From contig JAVBLF010000089.1 in the NCBI GenBank assembly GCA_031553675.1, positions 1-24,504 of the forward strand: DNA of 24,504 nt, given 5' to 3'. The notes below the pieces were generated by a model. The model was given only the letters and a program-made list of their open reading frames with translations. It had not been told where the DNA came from and searched no databases. Shown in pieces: positions 14,856-23,260 of the stretch. Positions within the stretch are counted from its first letter, which is position 1. The number at the start of each line of letters is the position of its first letter. The position numbers were made by a program, and so were the translations under genes. The stretch is from JAVBLF01 sp031553675. GTDB taxonomy: Bacteria > Bacillota > Clostridia > Christensenellales > CALWSW01.

Positions 14856-14890
14856 CGCGTTTGTCCATGGCAGGCAATTTCGACTCATGC

Positions 14891-14927
14891 AAAAAGGCAC
14901 CACAAGGTTCATGGTGACGCCTTTTTT
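14891..14927 (-). terminator. Terminator of the four-pass membrane protein gene
   Basis: AAAAAGGC-ACCA and TGGT-GAC-GCCTTTTTT form a bulged hairpin flanked by A/T runs on both sides. It could act in both directions. It lies 25 bases past the stop of the minus-strand membrane protein gene. Confidence 0.6.
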
Positions 14928-14951
14928 GATGCCTCACATTTGCGAGATAAG

Positions 14952-15632
14952 CTATACGTCTTCTTGCGCTTCCAGTTCCAAGAGCCTGTCATAGGCGGCT
15001 TCCGCCATCTCAACGCAATCTGGCTGGGGTGGGGTTGTGAACTTTCCATACAACGCTTCGAATGTTTCAGAGGGCGACCTCATTAAGAGGCTAAGAACTA
15101 CGATGAGAAGAGCCAGGAGCGCGACAAAGATGTTGGGAATGATTTTGCCTGTTCGTAAATATCGAAAATAGATTGCCACATCCACCATTGCCACCATAAG
15201 CGGGATGAAAATCGTAAATATTGCATGGTAATGCTTTTCAGATGCATTATATTGATACAAGTTTGTCGTTCGGGCTGCAACTGTTATCAGTGCAGCCACT
15301 TTCATATTTTTCCTTCGATCAGTCTTCTGCGGTGGATTGTATAACTCAGAGGCTATGCTTGCAGCAAAACAAACGAGCGATATCGGCGCAAACAAGTAGC
15401 CATATGCAGGAAGCAGATCATATCGCATCGCAAGCCATATAGGAACATCAATCGTGAAAATTGACAAAGCAATCAACGACCTTATCATGCTTTTTATTAT
15501 CAATGATATGGGTGTATTGCACGTATCGAGCACAATCTTTCCGGCATTGTCCCTTGTGCATTTCACGAGGTTTTTGTTGTCGTAAACGGATATGCTGTTT
15601 TCTGTCGCCTCAGAATCTAGCTTTCGGCTCAT
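14952..15632 (-). CDS. Hypothetical four-pass membrane protein
   Basis: This 226-residue protein has four likely membrane helices (about 51-69, 77-97, 137-156 and 164-184). A polar N-terminal ~45 residues comes first, a basic loop (PQKTDRRKNMK, ~101-111) lies between helices 2 and 3, and the tail is acidic. I recognise no family. Start 15630-15632 follows AAAGGAG. Base composition is more AT-rich than the neighbouring kinase and transporter genes, which may mean recent acquisition. A 33-codon hydrophobic frame lies just upstream on the same strand, and the two may form a unit. Confidence 0.7.
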   Translation of the reverse strand: MSRKLDSEATENSISVYDNKNLVKCTRDNAGKIVLDTCNTPISLIIKSMIRSLIALSIFTIDVPIWLAMRYDLLPAYGYLFAPISLVCFAASIASELYNPPQKTDRRKNMKVAALITVAARTTNLYQYNASEKHYHAIFTIFIPLMVAMVDVAIYFRYLRTGKIIPNIFVALLALLIVVLSLLMRSPSETFEALYGKFTTPPQPDCVEMAEAAYDRLLELEAQEDV

Positions 15633-15658
15633 TTCTTATTCTCCTTTAAGAATGTTCT

Positions 15659-15760
15659 TCACCCAATACATGAGATCGCTGCAAGGATCGGCAGCAGATT
15701 CAGCCCTGGATATCTAAGCAATATGATAGGCATTTTATACAATTTTGTCCAGCCCGCCAT
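15659..15760 (-). CDS. Possible 33-residue hydrophobic peptide
   Basis: An ATG frame of 33 codons ends in TGA 26 bases before the start of the membrane protein gene. The product begins MAGWTKLYKMPIILLRYPG and continues with a hydrophobic C-terminal half (LNLLPILAAISCIG), a basic-amphipathic plus membrane-like pattern. The ribosome-binding site is weak (AGGA well upstream), so translation is uncertain. It could be a leader peptide, a small membrane partner, or a fortuitous frame. Confidence 0.3.
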   Translation of the reverse strand: MAGWTKLYKMPIILLRYPGLNLLPILAAISCIG

Positions 15761-15847
15761 GCGACACGCGTATTCCTGCGGATTGTACGAAAAAAGTCCC
15801 GCCAATCCGGCACACCGCCCTAAGAATGCAAGCACGCAACATAGAGA

Positions 15848-15876
15848 GAGACATTGTAGGCAATCCTTGGTATAAT
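15848..15876 (+). promoter_or_regulatory. Candidate promoter of the MFS transporter gene
   Basis: GAGACA (15848-15853), a 17-base spacer and a perfect TATAAT (15871-15876), 50 bases before the start codon. The -35 match is moderate. The rest of the 15761-15847 gap shows nothing recognisable. Confidence 0.5.
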
Positions 15877-15926
15877 GAGGGCTAAGCCGTGTACAGGCTT
15901 ACAATCAAAGGACGGAGGGAAACACG

Positions 15927-17120
15927 ATGGCGCAGACATACAACAAGAGCAAGGTCAAGATCGTCATTTATACGGTCTCGTTGTTGCTCATGGTCTCCAT
16001 GCTCGCATCGGCGATCCTGGCGAGCATCGCGGCGCATTTCCCCGACGCGGCCATGGGAACGGTGCAGCTCATTCTGACGATGCCGGCCCTGATCGCGATC
16101 GCGAGCTCTCTGGCGGCGGGGCCGCTGAGCACGCGCATTCCCAAGAAGATCCTCATCCTGATCGGCATTTCGTCGATGGCCTTTGGCGGCATTGTGTCCT
16201 TTCTGCTGGGACAGGTGTCGATCGCGCTTTTGATCCTCGCGGCGGGCTTCATCGGCGTGGGACAAGGCGCTTTGATCACCCTGACGAGCTCCCTAATCGC
16301 GGAGTATTTTGAGGGGGACGAGTGCAGGCAGATCCTCGGAAAGCAGTCGGCCTGTGTCAACGGCGGAAGCGTCGTGTTCGTCTTCATCGCGAGCGAGCTG
16401 GCGCGCTTCGGCTGGAACAAGAGTTACCTCGTCTATCTGGCGCTCATACCGGTGCTCTTCGTCGTCTTGGCGCTCCTTCCGGGGCGCGGGCCGAGCGAAC
16501 AAAACCTGGGGTCGCGTGCGGGCACATCCAAGCTGCAAATCCGCTTGGGCCTCCGCGTGCTCTACCTGTGCGGCGTCCTCTTCCTGTTTACGACTTTTAT
16601 GTATGTCTACCTGCTCAACGTCTCGGGCTTCGTGGTCGGAAGCGGCCTGGGCGACGTCAAGATGGCGGGCTACGCCAACACGACGATGACCCTGGCAGGC
16701 TTCCTGGGCGGCATTTTCTACCAACGAATTCATGCCATTTTTAGAAACTTCATTTTCACCGTCGGGATCGTCGCGGCTGGCTTCGGGCTCCTGGTGCTCT
16801 ACCTGGCCGGAAACCTGTTCAGCGTCTTCTTTGCGGCCATCTGCTGCGGCGTCGGTCTGACGCTCATGATGCCCAGCTCGATCTTTTCGGCTGCGAGTTC
16901 GGTCGATGCCGCATCGAGTTCGACGGCCATCGCCGTCGTCGGCGCCACGAGCAGCCTCGCGATGTTCCTTTCGGGGATCATCCTCAAGCCCGTCGTCGAA
17001 TCGATGGGCGGCGAGATCCGGACCTACTTCATCGTTGGAGCCGTCGGGCTTCTGATCCTGGGCGTCGTCGCGCTGGGAGAAGCGTTTTGGCAAAATAGCA
17101 AAAATACCTTGCGGCGCTGA
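15927..17120 (+). CDS. Major facilitator superfamily transporter
   Basis: This 397-residue polytopic protein has about 12 hydrophobic helices in two halves, separated by a polar loop near residues 188-208 (PGRGPSEQNLGSRAG). The first half includes the short loop LSTRIPKK between helices 2 and 3, at the position of the MFS signature, and GFIGVGQGALITLTSSLIAEYF. It resembles drug/metabolite or sugar:cation MFS permeases of Clostridia. The substrate cannot be assigned. The start follows GGACGGAGGGAAACACG. It is a single-gene unit with its own promoter and a probable terminator. Confidence 0.88.
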   Translation: MAQTYNKSKVKIVIYTVSLLLMVSMLASAILASIAAHFPDAAMGTVQLILTMPALIAIASSLAAGPLSTRIPKKILILIGISSMAFGGIVSFLLGQVSIALLILAAGFIGVGQGALITLTSSLIAEYFEGDECRQILGKQSACVNGGSVVFVFIASELARFGWNKSYLVYLALIPVLFVVLALLPGRGPSEQNLGSRAGTSKLQIRLGLRVLYLCGVLFLFTTFMYVYLLNVSGFVVGSGLGDVKMAGYANTTMTLAGFLGGIFYQRIHAIFRNFIFTVGIVAAGFGLLVLYLAGNLFSVFFAAICCGVGLTLMMPSSIFSAASSVDAASSSTAIAVVGATSSLAMFLSGIILKPVVESMGGEIRTYFIVGAVGLLILGVVALGEAFWQNSKNTLRR

Positions 17121-17150
17121 TCGAAGCGCGCGCGAAGGACAAGCCTTGCA

Positions 17151-17180
17151 AACCCGCGCCGCGAAAGGGGTGCGGGTTTT
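17151..17180 (+). terminator. Probable terminator of the MFS gene
   Basis: AACCCGC (17151-17157) pairs with GCGGGTT (17172-17178), and a short T run follows. The gap up to 17349 also contains a TATAAT at 17215-17220 that may serve the next gene, but without a convincing -35. Confidence 0.55.
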
Positions 17181-17349
17181 CGAGATTACAGGTGCATTTG
17201 GTAGGCAAAAGGTATATAATGGATATAGTTGCCAAAGTGCAAGAAAAAGTGGATAATAGAATCAGTCAAGATATTCAAATGTCTGCATTCACAGTTAGGA
17301 TGCTCCAAAAACCTTGCACACCCGCATCGACAAAGGAAGTAAGTGCTTC

Positions 17350-18495
17350 ATGGGGAACCAAACGATCCTGACCGTCTTCGGAACGAGGCCGGAAGCGATC
17401 AAGATGGCGCCGCTCGTCAAAGCGCTCGAAGCGTCGGACAAGCTCAAAAGCGTCGTACTGGTCACGGGGCAGCACCGCGAAATGCTCGATCAAGTGCTGT
17501 CGGTCTTCGGCATACGGCCCGACTACGATCTGGATATCATGAAGAAGGACCAGACGCTGCCCGACATCACGTCCGCCGTGCTCAGGGGCGTCGATCAGGT
17601 GCTTGCAGAGGTGTCGCCCGGCGTCGTACTCGTCCATGGCGACACGACGACGGCCTTTGCTTCGGCGCTGGCCGCTTTTTACCGGCAAATTCCCGTCGGG
17701 CATGTCGAGGCCGGCCTCCGGACACGCAACCTCTATTCGCCGTATCCCGAGGAGATGAACCGCAGCCTCATCGGCCGCGTCGCGGTACACCACTTCGCGC
17801 CGACCGAGCACAACGCCGATGCGCTGCGACGAGAAAACGTCTACGGCGAGATCGACGTGACCGGCAATACGGTGATCGACGCGCTCCGCTACACGGTGTT
17901 CGACGATTACACCTTCCGAAACGAAAGCTTGCAGGCGCTCGACTTGAGCGGACGATACCGGACGATCCTGCTCACCGCCCATCGGCGCGAGAACATCGGG
18001 CGGCGCATGGAGAACATCTGTGGCGCCGTGTGCGACATCGTGCGCGCCCATGAAGACGTGCAAATCGTCTGCCCCGTGCACCCCAACCCCAAGGTCCGCG
18101 CTTCGATCGTCGAGGCCCTGGGACAAGAAGAGCGCGTGACACTCGTCGAGCCGCTCTTCGTCACCGATCTGCACAACCTGATGGCGCGATCTTACATCGT
18201 GCTGACCGACTCCGGCGGCCTCCAGGAAGAGGCGCCCGCGTTGGGCAAGCCGGTCGTCGTCCTGCGCGACACGACCGAACGCCAAGAAGCCATCGACGCG
18301 GGAACCGTCGTCATGGGCGGGGTCGAGCGGGCGGACATCGTTCGCTGGGCTGAGACGTTGCTGACGGACGACGAAAGCTACCAACGCATGGCAAAAGCGG
18401 CGAACCCCTACGGGGATGGAAAGGCCAGTGCGCGCATCGTCGCGCATCTGGAGAAGGTCTTCGGCGCGATCGAAGAGGAGGGAAACAATGCCTAG
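17350..18495 (+). CDS. wecB: UDP-N-acetylglucosamine 2-epimerase (non-hydrolysing)
   Basis: This 381-residue GT-B-fold enzyme interconverts UDP-GlcNAc and UDP-ManNAc (called mnaA in Bacillus). Family motifs are clear: FGTRPEAIKMAPLV with Arg13, VTGQHREML, VHGDTTTAF with Asp98, GHVEAGLRT with Glu120, PYPEEMNR, the LLTAHRRENIG segment, and TDSGGLQEEAP. ATG 17350 is chosen over an upstream TTG at 17314 because AAAGGAAG precedes it and the protein then begins directly at the conserved strand. Its stop overlaps the next start by 8 bases, implying coupled translation. UDP-ManNAc feeds teichoic acid linkage units, capsules or other polymers. The partner gene suggests a polymer here. Confidence 0.93.
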   Translation: MGNQTILTVFGTRPEAIKMAPLVKALEASDKLKSVVLVTGQHREMLDQVLSVFGIRPDYDLDIMKKDQTLPDITSAVLRGVDQVLAEVSPGVVLVHGDTTTAFASALAAFYRQIPVGHVEAGLRTRNLYSPYPEEMNRSLIGRVAVHHFAPTEHNADALRRENVYGEIDVTGNTVIDALRYTVFDDYTFRNESLQALDLSGRYRTILLTAHRRENIGRRMENICGAVCDIVRAHEDVQIVCPVHPNPKVRASIVEALGQEERVTLVEPLFVTDLHNLMARSYIVLTDSGGLQEEAPALGKPVVVLRDTTERQEAIDAGTVVMGGVERADIVRWAETLLTDDESYQRMAKAANPYGDGKASARIVAHLEKVFGAIEEEGNNA

Positions 18496-20095
18496 CATAC
18501 GGATACTCGCACCGGCGGCCGTCGCATTGCTGTCGGTGGTCTGCCTCATTTTGTCGATCGTGCGTGAAAACGCTTCCCGCGACCCGAACAACCAGAGTCG
18601 GCTCAACCGGCGCCAGTTTACGAGCGTCATGCTCGTGATCTCGCTGATCGCGATTTGGGCCATTTTGCTCTATTTGTTGGTCAGGCCTTTTTACGTCTGG
18701 ATCGTATTGGCCTTCTTCTTCATTATGGAAGTCGGCAGCTTTGTCTTTTGGTTTTACGATCCCTTCCTCTACGTGCTCGCCCACTTTCGCAAAGGGAAAA
18801 CCGTCACACCCCCCTGCAAACCCACGCCGGACAAGCAGAACCGCTTCGCCGTGATCGGTTGCGCGCACAACGAAGAAAAAGTCATCGCCCACCTGATCGA
18901 ATCGGTCTACCGCTGCGATTACGACCGCAATCTTTATGATTTTTACGTCATCTGCGACAACTGCACCGACCGCACGGCCGACGTCGTGCGCGCATCGGGC
19001 GCGATCGCGATGGAACGGCACGACCTGGAACGCCGCGGCAAGAGCTTCGGGCTTTCGTGGATGTTCGGCAAACTCAAGGAGATGGAGGATGCGGGCAATG
19101 TCTACGACGCCTACATCGTCCTGGACGCGGACAACCTCGTCTCGACCCGCTTTTTCCGCGCGATCAACCGCCGCCTGAACGAAGGACACGAGTTCATGCA
19201 GTGCTACCTGGGCTGCAAGAACCCCGACGACTCCTGGATCTCGCGCAGCTACTCCGTTGCGTACTGGCTGAGCAACCTGACCTACCAGAAAGCGCACATG
19301 CGCCTGGGCCTGTCGGCACAGATGGGCGGCACGGGCATGGTCTTCCGCCCCGCCATTCTCAACGAGATCGGCTGGCCGGTCAACTCGCTGACCGAGGACC
19401 TCCTGATCACGACGGAATACATGATCAAGACGGGCCGCAGCGCCTGTTGGGTGCACGACGCCCGCATCTACGACGAAAAGCCGCTCAAGCTCAAAGAGTC
19501 GATCGTCCAACGCACCCGTTGGATGCAGGGGCACATGCGCACCTGCTTCCAGTACTTTGGCAAGCTGGTCGCCGAGGGCTTCAAACACGCGAGCTTCAAG
19601 CATTTCGACCTCGCATTTTACCTCGCGCGCCCTCTGATCAACATCTGCATGTTCGCAGCTTATGTCGTGCGCTGGCTCTGCTGGGTCTTTGTGCGTGACA
19701 GCTTCGCTGGTTCGGCCCGATTCATGATGAACCTGCCCGTCGCGGTCGGCCTCATGATCGGCTACCTGCTGATGCAGTGCATCGTCCTCTACAAGGGCAA
19801 TCGCTCGAAGTACATCCTCTGGACGCCGATCCAGTTCATTTTCTCGCTGACCTGGTATCCCGCCATCCTGCGCGGCCTGATCAAGAACAAAGAAACCTAC
19901 TGGGTTTCGACCATGCACACCCGCGCGCTCTCGATCGACGAGGCCGGCGGCAGCAGCAATGGCAGCGGCAACGGTGGGGCACGCACCGGCGTCTCGATCG
20001 CCACCTCCAAGATTGCGCCGCGCCGTGACGACAAGATGCGGGGCTTCTTCCGGTCAGGGGGGACGATGGGGAATTTCATTCCCCAAACCCCTTGA
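18488..20095 (+). CDS. Membrane-embedded processive GT2 glycosyltransferase
   Basis: This 535-residue protein has N-terminal helices (about 7-25, 46-66, 68-90) and a GT-A domain with CAHNEE (125-130), the DAD metal site (213-215), TED (302-304) and QRTRW (341-345). It ends with three or four C-terminal helices (about 378-400, 413-433, 443-460). The D, D, D, QxxRW set is that of cellulose/hyaluronan/poly-GlcNAc-type synthases that polymerise and extrude a chain. Overlap with wecB suggests UDP-ManNAc or UDP-GlcNAc as donor; this is inference. The family-like end STMHTRALSIDE is at 475-485. The last ~50 residues are a Gly/Ser/Arg tail whose final part is coded by an intergenic repeat. ATG 18488 follows GAGGAGGG. 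Confidence 0.9.
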   Translation: MPSIRILAPAAVALLSVVCLILSIVRENASRDPNNQSRLNRRQFTSVMLVISLIAIWAILLYLLVRPFYVWIVLAFFFIMEVGSFVFWFYDPFLYVLAHFRKGKTVTPPCKPTPDKQNRFAVIGCAHNEEKVIAHLIESVYRCDYDRNLYDFYVICDNCTDRTADVVRASGAIAMERHDLERRGKSFGLSWMFGKLKEMEDAGNVYDAYIVLDADNLVSTRFFRAINRRLNEGHEFMQCYLGCKNPDDSWISRSYSVAYWLSNLTYQKAHMRLGLSAQMGGTGMVFRPAILNEIGWPVNSLTEDLLITTEYMIKTGRSACWVHDARIYDEKPLKLKESIVQRTRWMQGHMRTCFQYFGKLVAEGFKHASFKHFDLAFYLARPLINICMFAAYVVRWLCWVFVRDSFAGSARFMMNLPVAVGLMIGYLLMQCIVLYKGNRSKYILWTPIQFIFSLTWYPAILRGLIKNKETYWVSTMHTRALSIDEAGGSSNGSGNGGARTGVSIATSKIAPRRDDKMRGFFRSGGTMGNFIPQTP

Positions 20096-20374
20096 CTTAA
20101 GGGTCAGAGACCCTTAAGAATCCCTTTCGGGGGATTTGAAATTGCAAATGTGTGATACCTTTCGTCCGCCACACCGTGGCGGGCGAATCGTCATGTAGAG
20201 GCGTCGAAAGGGCACAATGTTTCTAGCAGCCGTATGATGCACGGCGTAGCAACGGCGTGTTCGGCGGAAGCCGAGCGCGCCGGGTGAGGTGTCCCCGCAA
20301 ATCGGAGATTTGTGGGGCGCCAAAAAGTTTCTTTGCCCCACTTTCTTTTCAAAGAAAGTGGGCCGCCGGAGGCC
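20068..20374. repeat. Composite hairpin-rich intergenic repeat reaching the rsmE start
   Basis: Successive perfect or near-perfect hairpins: GGGGAAT/ATTCCCC (20068-20084), CTTAAGGGTC/GACCCTTAAG (20096-20118), a 12-pair CCGCCAC/GTGGCGG-centred stem (20161-20187), CCCCGCAAATC/GATTTGTGGGG (20293-20317), and CCCACTTTCTTT/AAAGAAAGTGGG (20337-20362). The last one is followed by GCCGCCGGAGGCC. The left end codes for the tail of the glycosyltransferase. The right end supplies the GGAGG Shine-Dalgarno of rsmE. This looks like a dispersed element rather than a unique leader. No gene is seen inside. Confidence 0.7.
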
Positions 20375-20376
20375 AT

Positions 20377-21153
20377 ATGCACCGATTTTTTGTCAACGAA
20401 ATCCACGGCACCATCGCATCCCTCGATGCTGAGGACGAAAAGCACGCGATCAAAGTGCTGCGCCTGGGGGAAGGGGACGAGGTGCTGCTTTGCGACGGCG
20501 CGGGGCGGCAGTGTCGGGCGGTGTTCGCGCATGCCGATCGTGGGCGCGTGGAGCTGTGCTGCGGCGCGTGGAGCAAGCTCGATACGGAGGCGGCGACGCG
20601 CATCACGCTCTACCAAAGCCTGCCGAAAGCGGGCAAGCTGGAAGGGGTGCTGCAAAAGGGCACGGAGCTAGGGATCGCGGCGTTTGGCCTGTTTGCGAGT
20701 GCGCGGTGCGACGTGCGCGACGCCAAGCCCAAGCTCGAACGCTTGGCGCGGGTCATTCGCGAGGCGGCACGGCAGGCGGGCAGGGCGGTTGTACCGGCGT
20801 TGTTTGCGCTGGAAGGAAAGAACGGAAAGCTTGGCGGCACGAACGCGCTCTGCGAGCTCTTGAAGCGGCACGACGCAGTCTTTTTGGCCTACGAGGGGGA
20901 AGCGGATCGGAGTTTGCGGGCGGCTGTCGAAGCTTTGTCGGGCATGGAAGGAGCGCTGGATGTGGCCTTGATCGTGGGGCCGGAAGGTGGCTTCGACACG
21001 ACAGAAGTGGAAACGCTGCAAAGCGCGGGCGCGACAGCGGTTTCGCTCGGGCCGCGCATCCTCCGCACCGAAACCGCAGGACCTGCTATGGCTGCGATGC
21101 TGCTCTTCGCGCGGGGCGACATGGACGCGCACGGTGGGGAGGTGGATGAATGA
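20377..21153 (+). CDS. rsmE: 16S rRNA (uracil1498-N3)-methyltransferase
   Basis: This 258-residue SPOUT-fold methyltransferase methylates U1498 of 16S rRNA using S-adenosylmethionine. The N-terminal PUA-like part begins MHRFFVNEI. The SPOUT knot is marked by QSLPKAGKLEGVLQKGTELG (80-99), LIVGPEGGF and LGPRILRTETA near the end. The start at 20377 follows GGAGG provided by the repeat upstream; the frame is open 40 codons earlier but within the repeat. It overlaps mtaB by 4 bases (ATGA). The C-terminal tail after LLFARGD is short and charged. Confidence 0.93.
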   Translation: MHRFFVNEIHGTIASLDAEDEKHAIKVLRLGEGDEVLLCDGAGRQCRAVFAHADRGRVELCCGAWSKLDTEAATRITLYQSLPKAGKLEGVLQKGTELGIAAFGLFASARCDVRDAKPKLERLARVIREAARQAGRAVVPALFALEGKNGKLGGTNALCELLKRHDAVFLAYEGEADRSLRAAVEALSGMEGALDVALIVGPEGGFDTTEVETLQSAGATAVSLGPRILRTETAGPAMAAMLLFARGDMDAHGGEVDE

Positions 21154-22496
21154 AAGTCGCGTTTTGCACGCTGGGTTGCAAGGTCAACCAATACGACACA
21201 CAGACCATGATGGAGCGCTTTCGGGAGGCGGGACACGAGATCGTGCCGTTCGAAGAGAGCGCCGACTGCTACGTCGTCAACACCTGCACCGTGACGGCGG
21301 TCAGCGACAAAAAGTCGCGCCAGATGATCGCCCGCGCGCACAAGCGGTCGCCCGATGCGATCGTCGTCGTGGCAGGCTGCTTTGCCCAACGGGATGCGGC
21401 GGCGGCGTTGGCGCTCCCCGGTGTGAAGCTCGCGATCGGTAACCAGGAGCGCGGTCAGATCGTCGCGCATGTCGAAGCCCTATGGGAGGGCCGTGCCGCG
21501 TCGATCGACGCGGTGCACGCCATGCAAGCGCAGACGGCGTTCGAAGAAATGCCGGCTCTGCTCGAAGGACGGACGCGCGCGACGCTTAAGATCCAGGAGG
21601 GCTGCAACCGCTACTGCTCGTACTGCATCATTCCCTACGCGCGGGGGCCGATCCGGAGCCGCCGCATGGAAGACCTTGTCGCAGAAGCCCGACGGGTGGC
21701 GGCGCTGGGTTTTTCGGAGATCGTGCTGACCGGCATCCATTTGGCGTCATTTGCGGGCGAAAAGGGCGAGACGCTGATCGACGCCGTCGAGGCGATCGCC
21801 GGAATCGACGGCCTGGCGCGGATACGGCTGGGCTCGCTGGAACCGTCGCTGTTGACGCCGGAATTCGCGCGTCGGGCGGCGACTTGCCGGGCGCTCTGCC
21901 CCCACTTTCACGTGTCGATGCAGTCGGGCAGCGACGGCGTGCTGCGGCGCATGAATCGCCGCTACGACAGTGCATCGTACGCCCATCGCGTCGCGACGGT
22001 GCGCGATGTGATGCCGAACGCCGCGATCACGACCGATGTGATCGCGGGTTTTCCGGGGGAGAGCGAGCGCGAGTTCGAAGAGACGTTCGCTTTCGTCGAT
22101 CGCATGGCGTTTGCGCGGATCCATGTCTTCCCCTATTCGCCGCGCGTGGGTACACCGGCTGCGACGATGCCGGGCCAGCTTTCGAAGGCCGTAAAAGAAG
22201 AGCGCACGCGGGCCTTGATCGCGCTGGGACAGCGTTTGGAAGGCGCCTACGTTGACCGCTTTGTGGGGACGGTGCAGCGCGTCCTGTTTGAGACAGACGA
22301 AGGCGGCGGCATGCTGGGCTACACTGACACCTACATACGCGCGCTATTGCCCGGACGCCGGTTGCCGAGCGGCGCGCTAGCCGACGTGACGATTTTGCGG
22401 CGCGAGGGCGAGACGACGATCGTTTCATTGTGCGGGGACGCGCATTGTGATAGGATGCAGGAAGAACACAGATCGACACAGGAGGAAACGCCATGA
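21150..22496 (+). CDS. mtaB: tRNA (N6-threonylcarbamoyladenosine-37-C2)-methylthiotransferase
   Basis: This 448-residue radical-SAM methylthiotransferase converts t6A37 to ms2t6A37 in ANN-decoding tRNAs. Domain order: UPF0004 with cluster cysteines Cys10 (LGCKVNQYDT), Cys46 (NTCTVT) and Cys77 (AGCFAQ); the radical-SAM motif EGCNRYCSYC with Cys152, Cys156 and Cys159; and a C-terminal TRAM-like region (about 375-435). Length matches MtaB rather than MiaB. Both neighbours overlap it by 4 bases, so it is translated as part of a tight rsmE-mtaB-ABM operon. Confidence 0.93.
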   Translation: MKVAFCTLGCKVNQYDTQTMMERFREAGHEIVPFEESADCYVVNTCTVTAVSDKKSRQMIARAHKRSPDAIVVVAGCFAQRDAAAALALPGVKLAIGNQERGQIVAHVEALWEGRAASIDAVHAMQAQTAFEEMPALLEGRTRATLKIQEGCNRYCSYCIIPYARGPIRSRRMEDLVAEARRVAALGFSEIVLTGIHLASFAGEKGETLIDAVEAIAGIDGLARIRLGSLEPSLLTPEFARRAATCRALCPHFHVSMQSGSDGVLRRMNRRYDSASYAHRVATVRDVMPNAAITTDVIAGFPGESEREFEETFAFVDRMAFARIHVFPYSPRVGTPAATMPGQLSKAVKEERTRALIALGQRLEGAYVDRFVGTVQRVLFETDEGGGMLGYTDTYIRALLPGRRLPSGALADVTILRREGETTIVSLCGDAHCDRMQEEHRSTQEETP

Positions 22497-22780
22497 TCGT
22501 CGTTGCGGCGCGCCTCCGCATCCATGACGGGTGCGAGGCTGATTTCATTGCAGCATCGTGCGGCTGCATCGAGAGTACGCGTTCGGAAGCAGGCAATCTG
22601 TCGTATGAACTGTATCGCGACGCGAAAGATCCCTCAGACTACCTCTTTTTCGAAGAGTGGAAGAGCCGAGAGGATCTGGACGGACACATGCAATCCGCGC
22701 ATTACCAGCGCTATCGCCAGGAGACAGAAGCGGTGGTCAAGACGCGGGAGATCCGGATCTACGAAGCCCAACGCATGTGA
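22493..22780 (+). CDS. Antibiotic biosynthesis monooxygenase (ABM) domain protein
   Basis: This 95-residue ferredoxin-like ABM/YgiN-type protein has VVAARLRIHDGCEADFIAA at the N-terminus, a central GNLSYELYRDAKDPSDYLFFEEWKS and HMQSAHYQRY. The F-x-E-x-W-x(10)-H pattern is typical. Members act as small quinol or aromatic monooxygenases without cofactor, though many are uncharacterised. Its start overlaps the mtaB stop (ATGA) and has AGGAGG 6 bases upstream. It is 10 bases before hinT. Function here is not determinable. Confidence 0.85.
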   Translation: MIVVAARLRIHDGCEADFIAASCGCIESTRSEAGNLSYELYRDAKDPSDYLFFEEWKSREDLDGHMQSAHYQRYRQETEAVVKTREIRIYEAQRM

Positions 22781-22790
22781 GGAGGAACGC

Positions 22791-23123
22791 ATGGACTGCA
22801 TTTTCTGCAAGATTGCGGCGGGCGAAATCCCGTCAAACAAGGTGTTTGAAGACGAGCGCTGTCTCGTCTTCCACGACATCGCGCCGGCGGCGCCGGTGCA
22901 CGCGCTTGTCGTACCCAAACGGCACAGCGCCTCGATCCTCGAAGCCGACGACGAGACGATCGGGCATTTGATGCGCGTCGCCCGCGAGACAGCCAAGACG
23001 CTCGGCTTGTCCGAAGGCGGCTTTCGCATCGTCGTCAACACCGGTGTCGAGGGCGGGCAGACGGTCGATCATCTCCACATACACGTGATCGGCGGCCGTT
23101 CGATGACTTGGCCGCCCGGTTGA
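22791..23123 (+). CDS. hinT: HIT-family purine nucleoside phosphoramidase (HinT)
   Basis: This 110-residue histidine-triad hydrolase acts on AMP-lysine-type phosphoramidates. The catalytic triad is HLHIHV with His94, His96 and His98. The N-terminal CIFCKIAAGEIPS carries the paired cysteines (3 and 6) often seen in this subgroup. VHALVVPKRH is the other family signature. The start follows GAGGAGGAACGC. It is the last gene of the rsmE operon. HinT next to rpsU is a recurrent arrangement in Clostridia. Confidence 0.93.
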   Translation: MDCIFCKIAAGEIPSNKVFEDERCLVFHDIAPAAPVHALVVPKRHSASILEADDETIGHLMRVARETAKTLGLSEGGFRIVVNTGVEGGQTVDHLHIHVIGGRSMTWPPG

Positions 23124-23260
23124 CAGGTCCAGGGTTGGCACCCAATGATTAGCCGAGGGTAACATTTGACATGCCGCGGCAAACCCCGCCGTTTCGCGAT
23201 TCGCAGGGGTCGCCGATTCGAAATTCGAATGTGCGTTCCTGTTTTTCTACAAAGTTTTGG

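Noticed and set aside
17192..17220. Promoter of wecB
   Set aside because: TATAAT is present at 17215-17220, but the hexamer 17 bases upstream (GTGCAT) is a poor -35, so it is only mentioned beside the terminator.
18311..19918. 535-codon minus-strand frame over wecB and the glycosyltransferase
   Set aside because: It is the antisense mirror of well-supported genes and has no recognisable domain or ribosome-binding site.
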